Assembly: GCA_003141795.1 (NCBI GenBank)
Contig: PLNO01000145.1
Span: 1 to 6,477 of the forward strand
DNA from: Spirochaetaceae bacterium
GTDB taxonomy: Bacteria > Spirochaetota > Spirochaetia > SZUA-6 > Fen-1364
Direction of reading: 5' to 3'
Length of the DNA stretch: 6,477 nt
A program made the translations under genes and the position numbers. Shown here one piece after another: positions 1-6,280 of this stretch. Position 1 is the stretch's first letter, and each line of letters opens with the position of its first letter. Below the pieces are notes generated by a model. It did not search any database and was not told where the DNA came from. It saw only the letters and a program-made list of their open reading frames with translations.

Positions 1-182
1 TTTGCAAGATCAACATCGACTCTGATGGACGTCTGGTGATGACCGCAATGATCCGCAAGGCGTTCGCGGAAGACCCCAAGGGGTTCGACCCCCGCGGATA
101 CCTGGGTCCGGCCCGTGAGGAGCTCATGAAGCTCATCGAGCGCAAGAACAAGGAAGTCCTGGGAAGCGCTGGCAGGGTCTGA
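1..182 (+). CDS. fba: Class II fructose-1,6-bisphosphate aldolase, C-terminal end (partial)
   Basis: This is the last 59 codons of a gene whose 5' part lies outside the window; the first whole codon is at position 3 and the TGA stop is at 180-182. The visible protein starts CKINIDSDGRL and continues with MTAMIRKAF, FDPRGYLGPAREE and a VLGSAGRV tail. This is the typical C-terminus of zinc-dependent class II aldolases. The NID(S/T)D stretch is the conserved strand that helps bind the substrate phosphate in this family, and the FDPR.YLGPAR segment is a hallmark of the last helices. The enzyme interconverts fructose-1,6-bisphosphate with dihydroxyacetone phosphate and glyceraldehyde-3-phosphate in cytoplasmic glycolysis and gluconeogenesis. 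No break is seen in the visible part. The catalytic zinc ligands lie upstream and cannot be checked, so the family call rests on the C-terminal signature only. Confidence 0.88.
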   Translation, partial: CKINIDSDGRLVMTAMIRKAFAEDPKGFDPRGYLGPAREELMKLIERKNKEVLGSAGRV

Positions 183-192
183 GGTCGCTGCT

Positions 193-220
193 GTGGCCCG
201 GGCGTCACCGCTCGGGCCGC
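193..220 (+). terminator. Strong GC-rich hairpin between fba and tetR (terminator-like, no U-tract)
   Basis: Bases 193-204 (GTGGCCCGGGCG) pair with 209-220 (CGCTCGGGCCGC) around the four-base loop TCAC. The stem has 12 pairs, ten Watson-Crick and two G-U. The two G-U pairs would be A-C mismatches in the opposite transcript, so the fold favours + strand RNA. It begins 10 bases after the aldolase stop. No T-run follows (next bases GCGCGTCAGAC), so it is not a classical intrinsic terminator. It could protect the 3' end of the fba message, weaken read-through into tetR, or act as a U-tract-independent terminator. The hairpin is seen directly; its role is inferred. Confidence 0.45.
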
Positions 221-231
221 GCGCGTCAGAC

Positions 232-828
232 ATGGAAGAAAAAAAGGAAAAGGCAGTTGAAAAAGCCCGCGAGTACTTCCATAAGTACGGCTACCGCGGG
301 GCGTCTCTTTCGGCACTGATCGCCGACATCGGGATCTCAAAGCCCACCTTCTACAACTACTTCAAGAACAAGGAAGAGCTTTTCTACACGGTGATGATGG
401 AGACGTACAACGAGTTCCACTACCAGTACAACCAGCGGGCGAGGACCTCCGCGAACGCCATGGAGAAGCTCGATCACTTCATCATGACCTACGACTGGTT
501 CCTTGACACCTATCCCATCTTCAGGGACCTCTACAAGCCGGGCAATGACCTTCTCATGCGCTGGGCCGATTCACGTCACGCGAAAGAGTTTTTCGCCGAA
601 GGGGTGGAGACCGTGCGTTCGATCCTCGAGCAGGGAATGGAAGAGGGGATCTTCGCGGAGGACATCGACGTCCCGGCGGTCGCCCTGCTGCTGTACTACG
701 TCATGCTCTTTTCGCTTTCTACGGATCCGAACATCTTCCAGAAGACGGGGCAGGCGGCGCTGCGGATCAGCGCGAAATCGCTCGTTCGGACCCTCGGGCA
801 CGGGATCCTCTCCCGGGACGCGGAATAG
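232..828 (+). CDS. TetR/AcrR-family transcriptional regulator
   Basis: The 198-residue product has the TetR layout. An N-terminal DNA-binding domain covers about residues 4-50, with the helix-turn-helix in LSALIADIGISKPTFYNYF (26-44) followed by KNKEEL. The rest is a helical ligand-binding and dimerisation domain that matches no specific subfamily I can name. TetR proteins are cytoplasmic dimers, usually repressors released by a small ligand. I prefer the ATG at 232 because it gives the usual short lead-in to helix 1. A GTG at 193 has a good GAGGT ribosome site (181-185) seven bases upstream. It would add 13 residues (MARASPLGPRASD) that are encoded largely by a strong hairpin and look non-homologous; no clear ribosome site precedes 232, so the start is not settled. 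The gene lies 49 bases after the aldolase and converges on the membrane protein gene. Ligand and targets are unknown. Confidence 0.85.
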   Translation: MEEKKEKAVEKAREYFHKYGYRGASLSALIADIGISKPTFYNYFKNKEELFYTVMMETYNEFHYQYNQRARTSANAMEKLDHFIMTYDWFLDTYPIFRDLYKPGNDLLMRWADSRHAKEFFAEGVETVRSILEQGMEEGIFAEDIDVPAVALLLYYVMLFSLSTDPNIFQKTGQAALRISAKSLVRTLGHGILSRDAE

Positions 829-838
829 CGTCGAGCCG

Positions 839-1492
839 TCAATCCCGCACGGCGCGCGGGAAACGCATCGCAAAAAGCCCGACCCCGATCACCACGCCGA
901 GTACGGCGATCAGGATCGACACGGCCAGCCTGCTCGTGCCGAAGAAGAAGCTCGACAGCGCAAGGAGCAGCGCGAGTGCCGCGCCGGCTCCGCAGAACAG
1001 CCAGCCGTCCCTTCCCTCCCACCGGTAGAAACGCTGCGCGGCGAGCGCGAAAAGCAGCGCGAAAGCGATCCGCAGAACGGGAAGCAGGAACAGCGAGTTG
1101 GCGTCCCAATCCCCCCACGTGCGCAGCGCATCCGCGATGTTCACCATTCCGAGAAAGCCGGCGATGAAGGAAAACACCGTGAGAAAAATCGACTCGTCGG
1201 TGCCTGATATCTTCATGCTGCGCTGCAGGAGGAGGAACGCGCCCGCCGCGGCAAGACCAGGGGCGAGATGATCGCGCAGCAGCACTGAGAGGTAGAAGAG
1301 GAATCCGTCATAGGAGAAACCGAAGATCCGGCGGACGATGAGGATCGCAAGGTAGCCGGGGAAAAAAAGAAGCACACCCTTGAGGAAAGTCGAGAGCAGC
1401 ATGAGCACACGCGGGGACTGGACGGGGGGCCAGGGGAGCAGCGCGACAAGGCAGAAAAGAAGCGGCAGGGATGCAATCAGGAACAGGATCAT
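839..1492 (-). CDS. Polytopic membrane protein of unknown function
   Basis: The 217-residue product is mostly hydrophobic. Likely membrane segments lie near residues 2-20, 28-53, 63-90 (one long or two short), 101-120, 131-153, 163-183 and 187-208, about seven in all. Loops contain the charged or polar motifs VRRIFGFSYDG, LQRSMKISGTDES, ALRTWGDWDANS and RFYRWEGRDG. I do not recognise the family, and it is much shorter than UraA-type uracil permeases. The ATG at 1492 is chosen because it starts directly with a hydrophobic segment. The frame stays open upstream to 1660, but that part is polar, Ser/Thr-rich and overlaps the UPRTase gene, so it is probably not translated. No strong ribosome site is visible. 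The gene follows the UPRTase-like gene by 52 bases on the same strand and may be co-transcribed with it. Its 3' end faces tetR with a 10-base gap. Confidence 0.72.
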   Translation of the reverse strand: MILFLIASLPLLFCLVALLPWPPVQSPRVLMLLSTFLKGVLLFFPGYLAILIVRRIFGFSYDGFLFYLSVLLRDHLAPGLAAAGAFLLLQRSMKISGTDESIFLTVFSFIAGFLGMVNIADALRTWGDWDANSLFLLPVLRIAFALLFALAAQRFYRWEGRDGWLFCGAGAALALLLALSSFFFGTSRLAVSILIAVLGVVIGVGLFAMRFPRAVRD

Positions 1493-1544
1493 TGTGGCGC
1501 CGATCTTAGCAGAGCACCGGGCGTGTTGCAAGGGAGCGCATACG

Positions 1545-2609
1545 TCAGACCCCCAGCACAGTATGCTCGATGCGCCGGACCTGCTCCCGGTAGAGGGATA
1601 TGATCTGCGTCCCGTAGTCGGCGATGAGCTGGATGATGTTGCGCGGTTTCGCGTCGTCATCCCGGCCGTTGATCCTGTCGCCCGCGTCGCCCAGCCCCGG
1701 AAGGATGTAGGCCTTCCTGTTGAGCACCGGATCCATCCACAGCGTGTAGACTTCCGCGCTGGGGATGGCGCGAACGATACGCAGCGCCCCCTTCAGCACG
1801 GAGATGACGTTGAAGAACTTGATCGACCGTGGCCGCACCCCCTGGTCGAGCAGGTACTTCACGACGGTGACGAGGCTCCCTCCGGTGGCGTTCATCGGAT
1901 CGGCGAAGAAAAGATCCTTGCCGTCCAGGGAGGCGGGATCGAAGTAGGAACGGTCGAGGTTGAGCACGTACTCCATGTTCCCCTCTTCCTTCGTATCGTC
2001 CCGGGAGATCTTGAAAAGGGCGAACGGGGTGACGTAACCGTGCGACGAGTATTCCTGGATCTCCTTGGACATGATCATCGCAGGCAGGAGCGCCCCGCGC
2101 AGCATCACGCACATCACGGCGTTTTCGATGCGCTCGTCGACGTCGGGGATCTTGTGGACGGCGAAGTTCTGCACGGGAATGGTGACCGGCGTTCGTACGA
2201 TGATGTGGTTCTTCTTCTCCTTGCTGGTGGATCCGAAGGCGAAGTTGAAGAGCAGCTCGTAGGCGCGCTGCGTGTAGTAGACGAACTCGGGATGCTCCGT
2301 GCGCACGTCGCGCAGCTTCGCGATGAGACGGGAGACCTCTCCGTGCACCTCCCGCGGAGTCTCGAAGGAATACACGTGAAGGCGCGGCTCGCGCGCGACG
2401 ATCTCCTGCATGAGCTGGCCCATCTCGTTGTACAGGGAGATGAGCTCGGTCGTTGCCGACTCGTGTTCGACGGCCCGCCCCTTGTCGCTCAGCACCGTGA
2501 AGCGCTCCAGGGCCCGGGCGAACACGCCGTTCATCCCGTCGATCGTGGTCTTGTCCCCGGCCATGAGGTAGCCGTCGAGATCCTGAGCCTTGAGAATCAC
2601 CTTTGCCAT
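1545..2609 (-). CDS. Extended uracil phosphoribosyltransferase-like protein
   Basis: The 354-residue protein has a UPRTase core in its second half. The PRPP-binding loop is DPMNATGGS (237-245; usual form DPMLATGGS). The uracil-site motif YILPGLGDAGDR (301-312) is nearly identical to the family signature. LRGALLPA (170-177) and SRDDTKEE (202-209) align with the family's LRAGLGM and YRNEETLE regions. The known reaction is uracil plus PRPP to UMP and pyrophosphate (cytoplasmic pyrimidine salvage). Ordinary bacterial Upp proteins have about 210 residues. Here roughly 130 extra N-terminal residues, apparently mostly helical and of no family I recognise, and about 40 extra C-terminal residues flank the core. 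The ATG at 2609 has GGGGA (minus strand) only three bases upstream, a rather close spacing. The gene is divergent from hypF and upstream of the membrane protein gene. Uracil as substrate is inferred from the intact LGDAGDR motif; a regulatory or altered-specificity role is possible, so I give no symbol. Confidence 0.82.
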   Translation of the reverse strand: MAKVILKAQDLDGYLMAGDKTTIDGMNGVFARALERFTVLSDKGRAVEHESATTELISLYNEMGQLMQEIVAREPRLHVYSFETPREVHGEVSRLIAKLRDVRTEHPEFVYYTQRAYELLFNFAFGSTSKEKKNHIIVRTPVTIPVQNFAVHKIPDVDERIENAVMCVMLRGALLPAMIMSKEIQEYSSHGYVTPFALFKISRDDTKEEGNMEYVLNLDRSYFDPASLDGKDLFFADPMNATGGSLVTVVKYLLDQGVRPRSIKFFNVISVLKGALRIVRAIPSAEVYTLWMDPVLNRKAYILPGLGDAGDRINGRDDDAKPRNIIQLIADYGTQIISLYREQVRRIEHTVLGV

Positions 2610-2677
2610 GATTCCCCACGGTACACTGAGCTTCGGGGAGTGGTCAATCCGAGGCGACCCGGAGTACCCTCCGTGCA
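2610..2677. promoter_or_regulatory. Divergent intergenic region between UPRTase-like gene and hypF
   Basis: This 68-base gap separates two genes read outward, so promoters for both probably lie here or just inside the genes. On the minus strand, TTGACC (2642-2647) is a fair -35 match. It is followed after 16 bases by TGTACC (2620-2625), a poor -10 match, and would leave only a few bases of leader before the UPRTase start. No good sigma-70 or sigma-54 (-24/-12) pair was found for hypF. The only ribosome-site candidate for hypF, GGAG at 2661-2664, lies 13 bases before the GTG start. It is half of a small potential hairpin, CGGAG (2660-2664) with CTCCG (2669-2673) and loop TACC. Confidence 0.35.
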
Positions 2678-4957
2678 GTGGTGCGAAAGCGTTTCCTCTT
2701 CAGCGGCACTGTGCAGGGCGTGGGCTTCAGGCCCGCGATCCTCCGTCTTGCCTCCTCCCTCGGGCTCAGCGGTTTCGTCCAGAATCGCAGATCGACGGTG
2801 CTCGCCGAGGTGCAGGGTGAGGAGGAGGCGGTCGGACTTTTCGCCGATCGCCTGCGCTCCTCCCTGCCGCCGGCAGCGCTGCTCCAGGGCATGGAAAGCC
2901 GACAGGTGCCCGTCATGGAGGAGGAAGGCGCATTTCGCATCATCGAAAGCGGCGGAGACGCTTTCTCCTTTCCGCCGATCCCGCCCGACCTCCCGCTCTG
3001 CCCCGACTGCGCCCGGGAGATGCTTGACCCGTCGAACAGGCGGTATCTGTACCCGTTCATCACGTGCACCCAATGTGGCCCGCGCTATTCGATCGTGGAA
3101 TCCACCCCCTTCGACCGCGAGCGGACGACGATGCGCCCGTTCGCGCAATGCCCGTCCTGCGCCGCGGAGTACGTGGACCCCACGGACCGAAGGTTCCACT
3201 CCCAGACCAACTCCTGTGGCGGCTGCGGTCCGCGCCTTTCCTGCCGGGACGCGGCAGGGATCGCCGTGGAGGGCGATCCGGTGACGGCGGCGATCGACGC
3301 GCTCCTCGGGGGGCTCATCGTCGCCGTGCAGGGCATCGGGGGCTTCCACCTCGCCGCCGACCCATGCAACCCCGACGCCGTGGCGCGCCTTCGGCGCGAG
3401 AAGGACCGTGAGCGCAAGCCGTTTGCCCTCATGGTGAAAGACCTCGACGAAGCGCGGCGGCTCTGCTCGCTGTCACCCGAGGAGGAGCACCTCCTCGCCT
3501 CCCCCGCGGCTCCGATCGTGATCGCGCCGCGCCGCGCGGAGGCCCCCGCGTGGACGGATCGGGTCTCCGACACCGGCACCCTCGGCGTGATGCTGCCCAC
3601 GACGCCGCTTCACCTCCTGCTTTTTACGCACCCCGGGAGAAAGATCGGCTATCGCGCCCTGGTCATGACGTCGGGCAACCGCGCCGCGGAGCCGATCATC
3701 ACGGAGCCTGCTCTGGCCGCGGAAAAGCTCAGCGACGTCGCGGACCTCTTCCTCTCCCACGACAGGCGGATCGCTTGCCGCAGTGACGATTCCATCGTCC
3801 GACGGGGAACCGTCTCGGGGACCTTCGTCATGCGCCGTTCCCGGGGCTACGTGCCGCGCCTCCTTGCACTCTCCACACCCGTCAAGGGCGTCGTGCTCGG
3901 CCTCGGGGGGGACCTGAAGAGCGCCCCGGCGCTGGCGCGCGGCCGTGACCTTCACCTCTGTCCCTACATCGGGGACCTCGACGACGTGGAGACCCTCGAC
4001 CAGTTCGAAGCCCAGATACGGCAGGTGCTCGCGCTGTACGAGGCCAGGCCGGACGTCGTGGTCCGCGACATGCATCCGCTCTACCATTCGTCCCGGTGGG
4101 CGCCGCCTGCGGGCGCTCACTCAGTCGCAATCCAGCATCACTACGCCCATGCGCTGTCCGTCATGGCCGAGCATGGCCTGGAGGAAACACTCGCCTTGTG
4201 CTTCGACGGCACGGGCTACGGCAGCGATGCCACGATCTGGGGCGGTGAGTTCCTGCACGCAACACGATCGTCCTTCACGAGGCTGGGAAGCTTTGCCCCT
4301 TTCCGTCTGCCCGGCGGAGAATCCGCCGTTCTGCATCCACCGCGGATCGCACTCGCTTTGCTCGGCGAGGAGGCGCGCGGGAGGATCCCCGGTCTGGACG
4401 AGAGCCAGGAGACCATCCTCATGGCGATGCTGGCACGACAGGTGAGCTCACCCGTCTGCACCTCCCTCGGCAGGGTTTTCGACGCGGCGGCGGCCATCCT
4501 CGGGCTGGTGGACCACGCGAGCTACGAAGGGGAAGGACCGATACGCCTTGAAGGTCTTGCCATGAAGGCATGGAGCGGCGGAGCACCGACACTGACGCTA
4601 CGGGAGTCGGAATCACTCGTGCCACTTCTCCCGGAAACGGTGGATGGACGGCTCTTCATCGCCGACCCCCGGCCCCTGCTCCTCCATCTCCTGGACCCGG
4701 TCGGCCCCGCGGCTCGACGGGCCCTGCTCTTCCACGAGGCCATTGCCACGGCGTCCCTCTGCGGTGCGCGGCGGATGCGTATGGCAACGGGCCTATCGCG
4801 CATCGCGCTTTCCGGCGGGGTGTTCCAGAATCTCCTCTTTCGAGAGATGCTGGTCCCCCTCTTGATCAACGATGGATTTCGCGTTTTTCTGAACGAGTCG
4901 GCTCCACCCGGCGATGGCGGGCTCTCCGTCGGCCAGGCGTGGTTCGAGGAAAGGTGA
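2678..4957 (+). CDS. hypF: Carbamoyltransferase HypF, [NiFe]-hydrogenase maturation
   Basis: HypF converts carbamoyl phosphate and ATP to carbamoyl-adenylate and transfers the carbamoyl group to the C-terminal cysteine of HypE, supplying the cyanide ligands of the [NiFe] centre. The 759-residue length is normal and the domains are complete. The acylphosphatase-like domain (4-90) has VQGVGFRP with R18, and N36. The zinc-finger region has four CxxC pairs (108/111, 130/133, 158/161, 180/183) at the classical 18, 24 and 18 spacings. A YrdC-like domain (about 200-390) has GIGGFHLA, REKDRERKPFALM, LVMTSGN and SDDSIVRR. The Kae1-like domain has GLGGDLKSA, metal-binding H487 and H491 in HHYAH, FDGTGYG, IWGGEF, LSGGVFQN and PPGDGG. 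Most homologues read HHHAH and SQHIGD where this one has HHYAH and CPYIGD. The start is the GTG at 2678 or the adjacent one at 2681; an in-frame stop at 2627 excludes longer forms. It is the first gene of the operon. Confidence 0.97.
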   Translation: MVRKRFLFSGTVQGVGFRPAILRLASSLGLSGFVQNRRSTVLAEVQGEEEAVGLFADRLRSSLPPAALLQGMESRQVPVMEEEGAFRIIESGGDAFSFPPIPPDLPLCPDCAREMLDPSNRRYLYPFITCTQCGPRYSIVESTPFDRERTTMRPFAQCPSCAAEYVDPTDRRFHSQTNSCGGCGPRLSCRDAAGIAVEGDPVTAAIDALLGGLIVAVQGIGGFHLAADPCNPDAVARLRREKDRERKPFALMVKDLDEARRLCSLSPEEEHLLASPAAPIVIAPRRAEAPAWTDRVSDTGTLGVMLPTTPLHLLLFTHPGRKIGYRALVMTSGNRAAEPIITEPALAAEKLSDVADLFLSHDRRIACRSDDSIVRRGTVSGTFVMRRSRGYVPRLLALSTPVKGVVLGLGGDLKSAPALARGRDLHLCPYIGDLDDVETLDQFEAQIRQVLALYEARPDVVVRDMHPLYHSSRWAPPAGAHSVAIQHHYAHALSVMAEHGLEETLALCFDGTGYGSDATIWGGEFLHATRSSFTRLGSFAPFRLPGGESAVLHPPRIALALLGEEARGRIPGLDESQETILMAMLARQVSSPVCTSLGRVFDAAAAILGLVDHASYEGEGPIRLEGLAMKAWSGGAPTLTLRESESLVPLLPETVDGRLFIADPRPLLLHLLDPVGPAARRALLFHEAIATASLCGARRMRMATGLSRIALSGGVFQNLLFREMLVPLLINDGFRVFLNESAPPGDGGLSVGQAWFEER

Positions 4958-4964
4958 GAAGGGC

Positions 4965-5204
4965 ATGTGTCTTGCGACCCCGATGAAGATAGAGAAGATC
5001 GTCGATGGACGGCGCGCCCTCGTGTCCCAGGGAAAGGTGACGATCGAGGTGGACGTGTCCCTCCTCCACGACCCGAAGCCGGGCGACCACGTGATCGTGC
5101 ACGCCGGTTTCGCCATAGAAACGCTCAGCCTCGCCGACGCGGAGGAGCGGCTCGCCCTGTTCCGCACCCTCGCGGAGCTCGGCGGCGGGTCTCCCACCGG
5201 ATGA
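4965..5204 (+). CDS. hypC: Hydrogenase maturation chaperone HypC/HupF family
   Basis: This small 79-residue protein begins MCLATPMKI, the family signature in which the cysteine at position 2 becomes the new N-terminus after methionine removal. That cysteine contacts the iron precursor and the hydrogenase large subunit. The rest matches the compact beta-barrel fold: KVTIEVDVSLL, PGDHVIVHAGFAIETL with the conserved H46, and the acidic C-terminal helix DAEERLALFRTLAEL. HypC pairs with HypD to hold the Fe(CN)2CO group and chaperones the hydrogenase large-subunit precursor in the cytoplasm. The ATG at 4965 is chosen because it places the essential cysteine at position 2. AGGTGAG (4952-4958) is a ribosome site six bases upstream that overlaps the hypF stop. 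Seven bases separate it from hypF, and its TGA overlaps the hypD ATG. Whether it could be a paralogue such as HybG cannot be told, but its place in the operon favours HypC. Confidence 0.96.
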   Translation: MCLATPMKIEKIVDGRRALVSQGKVTIEVDVSLLHDPKPGDHVIVHAGFAIETLSLADAEERLALFRTLAELGGGSPTG

Positions 5205-6280
5205 GCGACGAGCGTCGACTTGCAGGCTCGATCGTTTCGGAGATAGAGGCCGCCGCGGCGCGCATCGGCAGGACGGTGCGGATCATGGAGGTGTGCGGGA
5301 CGCACACCGTCGAGCTGAGGAAGCAGGGGATCCACTCGCTGCTCCCGGAAAGCGTCACCCTCGTGTCAGGCCCGGGCTGTCCGGTGTGCGTCACCCCCTC
5401 GGGATACATCGACAACGCGCTGTCCCTCGTGAGGGAAGGACGGGCGGCAGTAGCGACATTCGGCGACATGCTGAAGGTGCCCGGCAGCGACGGCACGACG
5501 CTGGCCTCCCTCTCCGGCTCGGGCAAAGTGCGGGTCGTGTACTCTCCGCGGGAGCTCGTGAGGATCGCGGAGACGACCGAGGGACCGCTGGTATTCCTTG
5601 CGGTCGGCTTCGAGACCACGACTCCCACGATCGTATCGGCGCTTCTGGAAGCGCGCGAGCACGGGCATGCGAACCTCTTCCTCTACACGGCGTTCAAGAC
5701 CGTGCCCCCCGCCCTGCGATTCCTCCTCTCCAATCCTGACCACGGGATCGACGGATTTCTCCTCCCCGGGCACGTCTCCCTGATCATCGGGACCGATGCA
5801 TACAGGTTTCTCGAAGGGCCCGGAGGAAGACCCGGTGTCGTCACTGGTTTCGAAGCGCTCGACATGCTGGCAGGCATCCTTATGGTTCTGCGGCAGGTCG
5901 AGCGACACGAGTGCACCGTGCAGAACGCCTACCCCCGCGCCGTGCGGCCGCACGGCAACCCACGGGCCCTCCAGCTGATGGAACGAGCTCTCGAGCCCCG
6001 CGGCGACGCGTGGCGGGGCCTCGGCGTCATCCCCGGCGGCGGGCTCGGCCTGAGGGATTCCCTCGCCAACAGCGACGCAGAGCTCGCCTTCTCCCTCCCG
6101 CCCGCGGCCGACGTCGAGGCGCCGGGCTGCCTCTGCTCCCGCGTGATCGCGGGCATGGCGACACCGCCGCAATGCGGCCTGTTCGGTGCACGCTGCACGC
6201 CCGACACGCCCGTCGGGCCGTGCATGGTGTCCTCGGAGGGAACGTGCGCCGCCTATTTCCGCTACGGAGGGACGCGGTGA
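5201..6280 (+). CDS. hypD: Hydrogenase maturation iron-sulfur protein HypD
   Basis: HypD is the [4Fe-4S] scaffold on which, together with HypC, the Fe(CN)2CO group is assembled using cyanide from HypE. The 359-residue protein is of normal length and carries all the family motifs: EVCGTHT (C32), SGPGCPVCVTP (C60 and C63), FGDMLKVPGS (88-96), GFETTTPT (136-143) and LPGHVSLIIG (188-197). The cysteine-rich end has C310, C312, C325 and C332, then GPCMVSSEGTCAAYFRYGG with C341 and C349. The C-terminal cysteines supply the cluster ligands in the family, and the CGTHT and CPVC cysteines are the proposed ligand-assembly and redox sites. All are present, so the protein should be functional. The ATG at 5201 overlaps the hypC stop (ATGA). 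A longer in-frame reading from 4967 would run across all of hypC in another frame and is not credible. The upstream GGCGGCGGG stretch gives only a weak ribosome site, which fits translation coupled to hypC. Confidence 0.97.
   Translation: MSDERRLAGSIVSEIEAAAARIGRTVRIMEVCGTHTVELRKQGIHSLLPESVTLVSGPGCPVCVTPSGYIDNALSLVREGRAAVATFGDMLKVPGSDGTTLASLSGSGKVRVVYSPRELVRIAETTEGPLVFLAVGFETTTPTIVSALLEAREHGHANLFLYTAFKTVPPALRFLLSNPDHGIDGFLLPGHVSLIIGTDAYRFLEGPGGRPGVVTGFEALDMLAGILMVLRQVERHECTVQNAYPRAVRPHGNPRALQLMERALEPRGDAWRGLGVIPGGGLGLRDSLANSDAELAFSLPPAADVEAPGCLCSRVIAGMATPPQCGLFGARCTPDTPVGPCMVSSEGTCAAYFRYGGTR
6266..6270 (+). promoter_or_regulatory. Ribosome binding site of hypE
   Basis: A perfect GGAGG lies six bases before the GTG start at 6277, inside the last codons of hypD. 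It supports this GTG, rather than a downstream codon, as the hypE start. Confidence 0.75.

Noticed and set aside
843..861. TCCCGC/GCGGGA inverted repeat as a terminator
   Set aside because: The stem is only six pairs, lies within the last codons of the membrane protein gene and has no T-run on either side.
503..1207. A 234-codon + strand frame running across tetR and the antisense of the membrane protein gene
   Set aside because: It is out of frame with tetR and antisense to a protein with a clean transmembrane pattern. Its Arg/Glu/Pro-rich text has no motif.
1493..1660. Upstream extension of the membrane protein to 273 residues
   Set aside because: The added 56 residues are Ser/Thr/Arg-rich, overlap the 3' end of the UPRTase-like gene and precede an obvious hydrophobic start at the ATG at 1492.
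2620..2647. Minus-strand promoter TTGACC-16-TGTACC for the UPRTase-like gene
   Set aside because: The -10 element matches only about half of the consensus, and transcription would start a few bases before the ATG, losing the ribosome site. It is mentioned only as a weak candidate.
1380..3284. A 634-codon open frame on the + strand
   Set aside because: It lies antisense to the clearly real UPRTase-like gene and then runs out of frame through hypF. Its residues are rich in Arg, His, Asp, Val and show no family motif, as expected from the complement of GC-rich coding DNA.
2597..3349. A 250-codon open frame on the minus strand antisense to hypF
   Set aside because: hypF in this stretch has every expected domain motif. 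The antisense frame is low-complexity, rich in Arg, Gly and Ala, and has no recognisable signature.
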